From assembly GCA_003194525.1 (NCBI GenBank), contig NBIV01000637.1:1-23869 (forward strand): a stretch of 23,869 nucleotides of DNA, given 5' to 3'. The notes under the pieces are model-generated. The model searched no databases. It was not told the origin of the DNA and saw nothing but the letters and a program-made list of their open reading frames with translations. The position numbers and the translations under genes are program-made. The DNA comes from Gracilariopsis chorda. Lineage: Eukaryota > Rhodophyta > Florideophyceae > Gracilariales > Gracilariaceae. Below, piece by piece: positions 1 to 8,634 of the stretch (positions are counted from its first letter, which is position 1; each line of letters starts with the position of its first letter).

Positions 1-903
1 CCGCGTACGGGCGATGGTGAAACTCATATCTGAGGTGTACTCGGTGCGAGCGATGAAGCGGGATGCATGAATTTTAGCCCCCGTTTACCGGGCTAATTAG
101 CGGTCGGGTTACCCAGGGTGGTTATGGGAACATTCATATTTTGTGGTACTTGCCTGGGCAAGGGTGGTGGACACGTGGCTACAAGCCCCGGCCAGGAGGC
201 CCAAAACGGCTACTTATTTTAGTATAGTTTTAGGGGTTAATTTTACTTAGGCTAGTGCACTACCTACTGTACTGCACTGAGCTAGTACTTGAGCGTCGGC
301 CGCACGGCGGCGAGCTCACCAAGAAAAGTAACAAGAGTTCGGCTCTGACTCTATTCGCCATGCGAAGTGTCTAACTCCTCGCGGAGGTACACCGCTTGCC
401 CGATAGTTTCACCCGACTCGCACCACCGAGGAGACCGTGCTCGTTCGTACCCAGTGGGTTGTGACCACTCGTGGTATTCGTTGTTGTCGTGTGACCGCCC
501 GTACAGGCCCTATCTCCGCCCCAGTTTTGGGTATTGATATTACCGACGTGTGTCGTGAGACCGTGAGACCGTCCCTTCCCCTCATATCCCCTAACCGCCG
601 CGCGGTGCGGTGTTCGTGTGTGTGTATCGGCACCCCCCCCTCCGGGGTCTGTTCCCGCTTTCCGCACGCCCCCGTCGGGTGGTCCCTTTCCCTCTTTTGT
701 TCCATTGTTCGCAGGCTACTTCCGGACCAGCCGTGGTTCCGACCCGTTCTAACCCCTAAACCTCCGAGGTACATCCAGGCTCCCGACGGAGTTACACCCG
801 TCATACGGGACACGGAGGGCTCTACCCAGCTGGGCCTACCTCTCCAAGAGAGCAAGGCTTCGAGCTGCCTTGGGTGCCTTTCCCACACCGGGATTGCACC
901 ACA
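1..903 (+). repeat. 5' LTR of E1 (lacks first ~17 bases)
   Basis: This stretch repeats at 10527-11441. Its end, GCACCACA, is followed after two bases by a primer binding site. It has an AT-rich core near 210-255 and the motif GCTAGTACTT at 281-290, also present in the E2 LTR, followed by a GC-rich imperfect hairpin near 289-316. The core probably holds the promoter and RNA start, but no clear sense-strand TATA box is seen. Against the 3' copy I see one transition near 704 (T here, C there) and five single-base homopolymer length differences. Open frames inside it are not conserved between the copies and are not considered genes. Confidence 0.93.
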
Positions 904-905
904 AG

Positions 906-923
906 TGGTCTCCCGACCTAGAA
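906..923 (+). other. Primer binding site of E1
   Basis: TGGTCTCCCGACCTAGAA starts two bases after the LTR end and is identical over 18 bases to the E2 site. It begins with TGG, the complement of the tRNA CCA tail, and predicts a primer tRNA ending TCGGGAGACCA. This is not the initiator methionine tRNA end used by many Gypsy elements. The acceptor resembles yeast-type tRNA-Tyr, but the isoacceptor cannot be set without the host tRNA set. The rest of the leader to 1052 is pyrimidine-rich and shows nothing else. Confidence 0.85.
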
Positions 924-1052
924 CGGGTTTGGCTTTCAATCCGGCCTGTCGGAAGTCCGCTTCCCCTTTTCCCTTTTATCCCTTTTTGCTCATTCGTTGA
1001 GATTCCCAAGCCGTGGGACTGCTGAAGTAAGCCGTGGACGGCTATCTGCAGT

Positions 1053-3094
1053 ATGCTACCCACAGCTCCGAGTTCCCCCAGGAATGGTCCGCAACGGAAC
1101 GCCGCAGCGGCGAGATCACGAAGGTCCGTTCCGGAACAACTACTTACCAATGCCGTCGGTCTGGAATCCCAAGGAATCCCATCGGCAACCTCGGTGCCTC
1201 GAGCCGTGACAGCTGTGGCCACTACGCCACCTCCGGTGGTTGAAACGCCGTCGGCTGTCCCCCCGAGACCCGGGTCGCCTAAGTACCATCTCCTCGAGTC
1301 GAGAATCGACATTGCCGATGTGGCCCACGCCTCCCTCTCGCAGCAAGTTACCGAGTTGGAACGGCGATGGAGTGACTCCCTGGCTCGGGATTATTCGGGA
1401 GATATTCGTCTCCTGAGAGCTGATGTGAATTCCATTCTGGAGTGTCTGGGTACTCCGGCTGCCTTCGTAGAAGGATATCGGGAGTTCGTGGAGGAAGTTA
1501 AAACCCATATGATGCGGGTAACCGGACGTATGGACACGCTGGAAGCGTTGCTCAGAGAAGACCTGAACGCTCCGAGACAGGAGGAAGTGAAGGTCATCTC
1601 AACCCAACACCGCTCCAGTCACCTCCCCCGTCACCCTGGAAAGAGAGTTTATCGTTATGAAGTTTCGCCAAGTTCCGACTCGGAAACAAGTTCGAGTAGC
1701 TCGTCTTCGAGATCATCGTGTGAAGGGAGAGGCCGCCGTCGCGGAGAAGAACCTAGTTCGAGGGCTACCTACACCTCCCATGGAGCAATCCGTGCGCGGG
1801 AGAAAGGTCGCCGTCATCTCGGCTTGAAGGAATTGAAACCGACGAATCCCCTTTACAGGAAGCTGTTGTCCTATCGTTATTACCGATTGGAAGACTCTTC
1901 GGGCACTCGAAGTTCGAGAGACACCGGTCGGGTGAAGGATCTCATACGTCGTATGAATGTGACGATGCTTAAGCAGAAGTTCTCCGGTGAAGATCCGATC
2001 CTCGTGTTGGATTTTCTGGCCCGCTTTGTGCAGGAAGCAGACGTACTCGAAATGAGTGAGGCGCAGGCATACGTTGCGTTGCCCTACTTTCTTTCAGGAA
2101 TGGCTGAAGATCAGTACAACTCGGTCAGGGGTTCGTCCAGGGCCTCAGAAGGAGGTGTTACGTGCTGGCCCGAGGCTGTACACTACCTGCTAAGGTCGTA
2201 CGCGACGGGAACTGCAATCAGTCAAGCCATCGTGGCGGTTCGCGATACGAAACAGAAGCCTGGTGAAACGGAAACGTCGTATTCAACTCGCTTGAATAAA
2301 GCGTTTCATCGTTGTGGAAATGTGTTTACCGCTTTTGAGCGTTGCTCCATGCTGGTGGATGGTTTAGATCCTGGTATCAGGGCACTGGTGTCCCGCTACA
2401 GGGAAGAGAAGCGCAAGGCGACGTATCTGGAACTGGTCCAGTACGCGCAGGCTGAGGGTGACACCCTCAGAGCGAGAGACCCGAGGCGTCGGTCGTCGAA
2501 GGCTCTCTTCGTCGAGAACGAGGCTTCCTCGGCATCTCTCCCTAACCCGGGACCACCTTCCGGATTTGCGGATAACATCCAGTATCTTGGCAGTCTTGAA
2601 CAGTCGTTGGCAACCTCGGAACTGCCGTCCACGGTTACACCACCCGTGGTAGATCCGGCCTTTTACGCAAACCCCGGTCGGGTTCCCCCAGCCCGCTAGC
2701 CTACGCGTCGAGCGCCACAAGACACTCCCGCCCGGGATGGTCCAACCCGAAGCAACTAGCATTCCAACCACAACACCCTCAGCACCGCGGAATGATGTCC
2801 CACGCCACCGGAACACGTTCAGCCCCGCTGATTTGCTACATTTGTTACCTTGAAGGTCATACTGCGTCGCAGTGTACCCTCCCCATTCGCGAGATGTGGA
2901 AGATCGTGGGAAATTATGAGAATCTCCCACCGGAGCATAAGGCTCGTGTCCCGAGTAATTCGTATGAAGACGCAAAGGCTGCGGTCCACAATGCTCAAGC
3001 TCGAGAAGCCGCGAAAACCGCGAACGGTAACAACCCTAACCTTTCGGAACGGGCTCAGCCGCACCCAGCGGTCGATTCGGTCCCGAAAAACTAA
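1053..3094 (+). pseudogene. gag: gag of E1, one frameshift
   Basis: Gag forms the cytoplasmic retrotransposon particle. The first block, 1053-2699, gives 548 residues: a disordered N terminus, a predicted coiled coil at about 97-170, a Ser/Arg-rich linker at about 207-236, and a retrotrans_gag-like capsid core at about 257-476 with the PGETETSYSTRLNKAF stretch. A stop follows at 2697-2699. The matching C-terminal part, with a CCHC zinc knuckle (CYICYLEGHTASQC, from 2834), continues in the -1 frame to the TAA at 3092-3094. Comparison with the unbroken E2 gag places the lost base near the C run at 2685-2690. ATG 1053 is the first methionine after an in-frame stop at 1023. The break may be a true mutation or a homopolymer error. 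Confidence 0.88.
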
Positions 3095-3118
3095 TCTTGG
3101 GAGTCTCCCCCACGGGAG
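3085..3118 (+). promoter_or_regulatory. Candidate -1 ribosomal frameshift site, gag/pol of E1
   Basis: The gag codons AAA AAC TAA give the slippery stretch GAAAAAC at 3085-3091 directly before the stop. Seven to thirteen bases downstream lies a hairpin, CTCCC (3105-3109) pairing with GGGAG (3114-3118), with an alternative GGGA/TCCC pairing at 3099-3109. In the -1 frame the protein matches the start of E2 pol at once (GVSP...APPLRSPAK...RRPWIRS). E2 has the same layout and spacing. Confidence 0.6.
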
Positions 3119-6100
3119 GGGTGTCTTCCAAGCCGAAGTTGGAGACGCCTGAGGCGCCACCGCTTCGCTCCCCTGCCAAAATCCTTACGAGGAAACTGGC
3201 TCAAGAAGACGTGAGCTCGGACCACTTAGTGGCTCTGCGTCGTCCGTGGATACGGTCCCGTAACCTCCGCATCCCGGATCGAGTTTTTGGTAATGGCCAA
3301 GAGGAACTATAAAGTTTATAGTGACCTCGGTCTCTCTAACCAGTTCATGGTTCGTCAGTTATCTGTCCTGGATACAGGTGCCGCTCCGAACCTGATCAAT
3401 ATCGGGATTATTCCACCCGCCATGCGGAAATGCATTCGCATTGGTCCAAGTCTGGATCTGGCGGACGCTAATAACAACCCGCTCCAGACTCTTGGAACAA
3501 TTCCTCTGGTACTCAGACTAGGCACCTACGTGGTGAAGTTGGACTTCATCGTATGCGATTCTCTTGCTGCACCGGTCATCCTCGGTTGTGATTTCTGTGA
3601 CCGCTTCGTGGAAGCTATCCGCCCTCGCTCCAGATCCGTAGAATTGGCCAACGGTTCGACCATCCCGATTGTACGGAAGCCCTTGCGACACGCCTCCCGT
3701 AAACGGGTACCTTTACCTGCTGCTCAGGAAGCGTCCAATGTGGATCGAGCATCTACGAAGATTCGCGTCGCGGAACCAGTTTCGATCCCGAAGGAATCTC
3801 AGGTGTGGGTCTCAGTAACATCCAAACACCACGGGTTGCAGGTTGTTCAACCGCTCCCCTCGCTCTACGAACAGCGCCGTCTCGCATTAGCAAATGGGAT
3901 CGTATCCGTCGAGCCGGACAAACCCTTTAAGGTTCTCGTTGCTAACCTCGGAACTACCACTCAGTGGTTGGTTAAAAACCAGGTCCTGGGCAACATGCTT
4001 CCGCATCCGTTGGCTATCCTTCCTACAAAGATTCCGATATCCGACGTTCTCGGAATACAAGACCCTAAGGAGGGGGAGGAGGTCCCGTTCGTTCCGTTGG
4101 ATTCCGCCCGGGAAAGTTCAGATTCGACTGTCGAAGAAGCTCAGAAGAGCACGACTTCAGCATCGGCAGATACTGCGTTAGACCCAGAACAGGCTTTGGA
4201 TAAGTTGGACCTGGATCACATTAATGAATCTCATCGTGAGAAGTTTCGTGACATGCTCAGGGACTTTACCGCCATGTGGGACGGTTCCCTGGGGACGATA
4301 GGGGTAACCGAACATCGGATTGATTTGTTGCCGGATACACGGCCTATTGCACAGCACCCGTATCGGGCAGGCCCTAAAGCAAGGGGGGAAGAGAAATCTC
4401 AGGTGGAGAAGATGCTGCGAGCTGGAGTTATCGAAGCAGCACAATCCCCTTGGGCTTCTCCTGTTGTCCTTGTTCCGAAAGCCGATGGATCATGGCGTTT
4501 CTGTGTGGATTACCGCCGCCTGAATGCGGTTACTGTCAAGGACGTCTATCCGATTCCACGAATGGACGAGTACATTGACTCCCTGGGGAGCGCAACGGTG
4601 TTCACTACCCTCGATGCCAATTCGGGATACTGGCAGGTCCCTATTAGGAAAGAAGATCGTGATAAGACCGCGTTTGTGTGCCATCAAGGACTATATCGCT
4701 TTAAGCGAATGCCGTTTGGACTAACGAATGCCCCAGCTACATTCCAACGGGCAATCGATATCCTCTTGGCGAGGTTCAAATGGACCAGCTGTCTGGTATA
4801 ATTGGACGACGTTATAGTGTTCTCCAATAACTTGGACGATCACCTGTCCCATGTCCGGGAAGTCTTGACAGTGCTCCGCAACGCAGGCATCACCCTGAAG
4901 CTGGGAAAGTGTGAGTTCTGCGCCGATTCGGTAAAATATCTGGGGCACATCATCCGCCCCGGACAGCTTTCAATCGATGAAGCAAGAGTGAAATCACTTC
5001 GAGAGGCGAAACATCCGACTAATCAAACGGAGCTTCGATCCTTCCTAGGACTTTGCAATGTATATCGCCGATTCGTCCCGAACTTCGCCGACTTGTCAGC
5101 ACCGCTTAACGCACTCCTCCGGAAAGGACAACCCACCGAACTGGACGTCTTTGACGAGGCTGAGTCGTCAGCATTCTCGTCTCTTGTCGACGCTGTAACG
5201 TCCCCGCCAGTTCTGGCCTTACCGCACCCGGACTTACCCTTCGAAGTGGATACTGACTCAAGTGCCCACCAGGTGGGTTGTGCGTTGTTTCAAGTCACGG
5301 AAGAAGGAGAAAGACATCCAATCGGATATTGGTCACGTTCGTTGAACGTTCACGAGCGCAACTACTCGGTGTCCGAGAAGGAGTGTCTTGCTGTTGTTTG
5401 GGCGTTGGCAACGCTTCGCCCATACCTTATGGGTAACCATTTCAAGGTTCACACCGATCACTCGGCTCTCCGTTGGCTACTCGAAATTCGAGAACCGTCG
5501 GGCCGCCTCATGCGTTGGCGTCTCCGACTCTCGGAATTTACATTTGATGTCCTCTACAAGAAGGGATCCCTGAATACTCAGGCTGACGCCCTATCGCGCT
5601 TAGGAACATCAGCGGAAACCGAACCGGTCGACGATCTGGAAATACCATGTTTCATGGCACAATCCCCGGAGGGAACGGAAGGAGACGACCCAGACGTGAA
5701 TGGGGATGACATCTGTGACGATATTCTAGCTACAAACCCTACGGCTCCTCCGGATGACCAGGTTGTTCCCATATCCCCTGAGGAAATGATCCGTGAACAA
5801 CAGCAGGATCCTTTCTGTGCCCAGATTCGTGCCCGTCTTAACGGGGGCGCACAGATACCCTTTGCGGTGAACGATCGAGGCTACCTAGTCAGGTTGCTGA
5901 CACGGGCCCCACAGATCGTTGTACCTCACACGCTGCAGCAGCGCGTCTTGCATCTATCGCATTACGCGAAGTTGGGTGCACATCCCGGCGGGAGGAAACT
6001 ATACCTGACCCTTCGCAGGGACTTCTATTGGCCTGCTATGGCATTTGACTGCTATGCAGTTCGCCGCTCGTGCGTGGAATGTGCGAAGAATAATGTGAAA

Positions 6101-7012
6101 CTTCGGAAGTACTCGAAGAAGTTAACACTATTCCCGGCACGGGCGCCACTCGAATATGTCGCTATTGATATCTTGGGCGAGCTTGTCAAAACCAAACGTG
6201 GTTACAAGTATCTTCTCGTCATTACTGACTGCTTCTCAAAGTTGGTGAGAACAGTACCGCTTAAACGGATTACCGCGGACGTGGTTGCGCGTGCGTTCGT
6301 AACCCACTGGGTCTTTACTTACGGCCCGCCGGTACACCTACTCTCCGACAACGGATCTCAATTCACCTCAAAGTTCTTTCAGGACGTATGTAGAATCTTG
6401 GGAATCAAGAATATGTTTACTACCACCTACCACCCGCAGTGTAACGGACAAGTGGAACGATTCAATCGTACTATGCTCAACGCACTGCGCGCGTATGTCG
6501 CGGATCACCCCATGGAATGGGACTTGTACACGGACGCTATTACGTACGCGTATAACACCCAGGTACACCGGGTCACGACCCTCGCTCCATTTGAGCTGGT
6601 CCTGTCTCGGATTCCACCACCCATGGCTATTGAAGCGCAACCGAACGTCTCGGGGTACCCTTCACCAAGGTTATATCGAGATTCCTGGAAGGAATGGTTG
6701 AAGAACATGGTCCCTACCGCCCGAAAGGCTATGGGAAAAGCCCAGGAGGCATACAAACAGAACTTCGACGCGAAGATTCGTTCCCCGATACCCCAGGTCT
6801 CGGAAGGGGATTCTGTCTTCCTGCGAAAGGAATATTATAATCCCGAAAAGGAGAAGCGCCACAAGTTGTCACCGATAGTGAATGGACCCTATCGGGTGGT
6901 TTCCGTCGCCGACGACACAGTCGTACTGGACATCGATAACCAGTTCGAACGCGTCTCACGCGACCGCGTAGCCCACGCGCCTGCGCCCCTGAGGGCTCAT
7001 CACCGCTCGTGA
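3091..7012 (+). pseudogene. pol: pol of E1: protease, RT, RNase H, integrase; frameshift plus nonsense codon
   Basis: Pol matures and copies the element RNA and integrates the DNA. From 3091 it reads in frame 1 (3091-3312), then in frame 2 from 3287, because the T run at 3284-3288 has one extra base compared with E2. Protease: VLDTGA, Asp codon at 3371, and VILGCDFCDRF. RT: FCVDYRRLN and TLDANSGYWQV, then TAA at 4799-4801 exactly where the Tyr of YLDD should be, followed by LDD. RNase H: VDTDSS, SEKECLAVVWA, HTDHSAL, QADALSR. Integrase: HHCC finger (LSHYAKLGAHPG...CVEC) and a DD35E triad with codons at 6167, 6347 and 6455. A GPY-type module (NGPYRVV) closes it. The stop at 7010-7012 arises after another apparent one-base loss near 6980-6995, since the E2-like tail continues in frame 1. 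Confidence 0.92.
4067..4082 (+). other. Internal polypurine tract 1 of E1
   Basis: AAGGAGGGGGAGGAGG is an all-purine run that repeats the 3' polypurine tract (AAGGAGGGGGA, 10514-10524). It lies between protease and RT and encodes the acidic/basic peptide PKEGEE. The same run occurs at the equivalent place in E2. It is a candidate central polypurine tract that primes plus-strand DNA. Confidence 0.6.
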
Positions 7013-7512
7013 CAATCCCGGAGGATGACCTCGTAACTCGGCCAACGGATAATCTGCTTCCGTCCCGCCCACCCGTCTTACCGCACCCGAAACGGGGACT
7101 CTCGGATCTTCCAATTGCCGATCAACCGGTTGGGCGCGCCGCGCGTATCGTGCAACGCACGCTTGACCCCAAACGCCTAACCGTTACTCCGCCCGCGGAG
7201 GTCCTTCATCCTGAACCCACCGCCCTCTCACCTAAGGAGGGGGAGGAACGGGAATCGATCGCGCCATCGCGGAAGGAAGCTCCGGCGTCGGACGGTGTCC
7301 CGTTTCATACGGCATCGTCGGATGAACACCCCCAGAGCAGGGAGGAGTGGAACGCATCTCGAAGCGAGAAGGCCGTCTCCGCGGACCCGGATGCACTCCT
7401 GTCGAGCGAGTCGCTGGGTAGCGAAGGAGGAAGTAGTGAACCGGACTCGGTGTGGTCACTAATATGGCGAATGATATCTTCGAGCACGGAGCACATACAA
7501 CCTCGTTCATAA
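7009..7512 (+). pseudogene. Displaced C-terminal tail of E1 Pol
   Basis: This frame, open upstream of its GTG at 7009, carries RPPVLPHPKRGLSDLPI, which matches RPTVLPHPSRGLSDLPT in the uninterrupted E2 Pol. It is therefore the continuation of Pol after a one-base loss near 6980-6995, not an independent gene. The rest is Pro/Ser/Glu-rich and low in complexity, with no catalytic domain. It contains SPKEGEE over the second internal polypurine tract. A TAA at 7510-7512 ends it. The original tail presumably ran on to the chromodomain. Confidence 0.7.
7234..7248 (+). other. Internal polypurine tract 2 of E1
   Basis: AAGGAGGGGGAGGAA is a second internal copy of the polypurine tract, downstream of the integrase, at the place matching 19514-19530 in E2. 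It lies 3167 bases after tract 1 and 3280 bases before the 3' tract. Confidence 0.6.
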
Positions 7513-7953
7513 CCAGTTTCGTGGTGAGCTGAAAAGCAACCGCGGACACGGAGAGTGTGGTTGACACTGCGTGCGTTACCGCAGAGCCCTACAAATGGAC
7601 ACTGTGACGCCACTGTCACGCGGACGAAGCCCGAAATTCCAAACCGTGGAAAGGTGTACACGTACATACCGCCGGCCGGCGTCAGGAGTACAGTCAAGAC
7701 CCGCGTCGTGGAAAGACCGCGCGCGACACTTGCCGCCAGCGGCCAGCCAATCACAGTGTGTGATGCATGGCAATCCGCCTCCTGGCGTCGGAACCGTAGT
7801 GAACCGCCTCCCTCACCGTGAACGGTCAAACTCACCAGAGTTGCACGGGTCGCGTGGGAGAAGAGCTCGCGAGCTGCGCGTCAATAGGGGAATCCGGTTA
7901 GAACGGAAGGCCCCCCCCCCACAAGGAGAGGATTAGGAAGCGGAAAGACCGCA
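7513..7953 (+). other. Decayed linker between Pol tail and chromodomain, E1
   Basis: No single frame crosses this stretch. Frame 2 is open at 7571-7936 and gives an Arg/Pro-rich low-complexity sequence. A C10 run at 7911-7920 separates it from the chromodomain frame. Short similarity to the E2 tail (QPITVC here, HPITVS there) suggests it was once part of the same linker. Short inverted repeats are common, for example GTGAC/GTCAC near 7600. Confidence 0.5.
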
Positions 7954-8298
7954 ATGCGGTATCAAGTCCCAGCACTCGCAGCGTCGAGGAAAGCTGACTT
8001 TGCCCGCAGGGTCGCGCCAATTTCAGGCAAGTCCCCTCACAGGGTTCTCCCCTTAAGCCCTGCCATGACGGGTCAGGAGCCGGCTACGTACGACCAGGAG
8101 TTTGTCGTTGACCACATCGTGGATCATGTTCTGGACTCCAAAGGAGTGTGGTTTTACCAAATCCGATGGTACGGATACCCCCCGGAAGAGGACACATGGG
8201 AGCCCATCCAGCACCTTCCTCGTTCCAAGGTGATAACCTACCACCGCCGGACGCGGTTCCCACTCCCATCCACTTTGGACATGGCCCAGGTTGGGTAG
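7954..8298 (+). CDS. Chromodomain protein or C-terminal end of Pol, E1
   Basis: The frame encodes a chromodomain at about residues 45-100: EFVVDHIVDHVLD, then FYQIRWYGYPPEEDTWEPI and HLPRSKVITYH. In chromovirus integrases this domain binds modified histone tails and steers integration. The aromatic positions are present: Phe in EFVV, and Trp and Tyr in RWYGY. It ends with AQVG, exactly as in E2. The frame is open upstream of ATG 7954 to 7888, across the C10 run, so the ATG need not be a true start. The domain lies about 1.1 kb after the integrase GPY module, much further than usual. I infer it is the end of Pol, separated by frame breaks, but separate expression is possible. Confidence 0.85.
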   Translation: MRYQVPALAASRKADFARRVAPISGKSPHRVLPLSPAMTGQEPATYDQEFVVDHIVDHVLDSKGVWFYQIRWYGYPPEEDTWEPIQHLPRSKVITYHRRTRFPLPSTLDMAQVG

Positions 8299-8634
8299 GA
8301 CGACACACTGCACTATGCAGAAGATTCCGAAGACGGAAGAGAAGTCTCCGAAGAGAAGAGGACACAGGAAGAGATCTGGCTACAGAAGGTTACACGAAGT
8401 AATGGACTGGATAGGGAAACCAATGGTCATTGGACGTCACACCGCCTAGCGGTCCGACCGAAGTAACGGTTTAATGAAGAATACCGCCTAGCGGTCCAGC
8501 ATGAAGATGCTATGAAGAAGAAAAAGAAGAGTCCGGACATACGGATATAGAAGAAGGAAGTCGTTTACCACAAGCTATGGAGCGTTAAGCGCTAACCTAT
8601 ATCAGGTGTGCGTGCCACGGTCCAGGATCCTGAC
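8299..8634 (+). other. Convergent non-coding spacer of E1
   Basis: The sense chromodomain frame and the antisense gene both end into this spacer. It is purine-rich on the + strand and has no supported gene. It contains two copies of ACCGCCTAGCGGTCC at 8441-8455 and 8483-8497, each a perfect ACCGC-CTA-GCGGT hairpin. It may hold 3' processing signals for the two opposing transcripts, but no clear AATAAA is seen. Confidence 0.5.
8441..8497. repeat. Duplicated palindromic 15-mer
   Basis: ACCGCCTAGCGGTCC occurs at 8441-8455 and again at 8483-8497, 42 bases apart. Each copy folds as a 5-bp stem with a 3-base loop. Most hairpins elsewhere in the window do not repeat in sequence, so this pair stands out. 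Confidence 0.8.

Noticed and set aside
437..1000. 187-codon + strand frame starting in the E1 5' LTR
   Set aside because: It is not kept in the 3' LTR copy because of run-length differences, has no domain, and crosses the primer binding site. It is a chance frame in GC-rich DNA.
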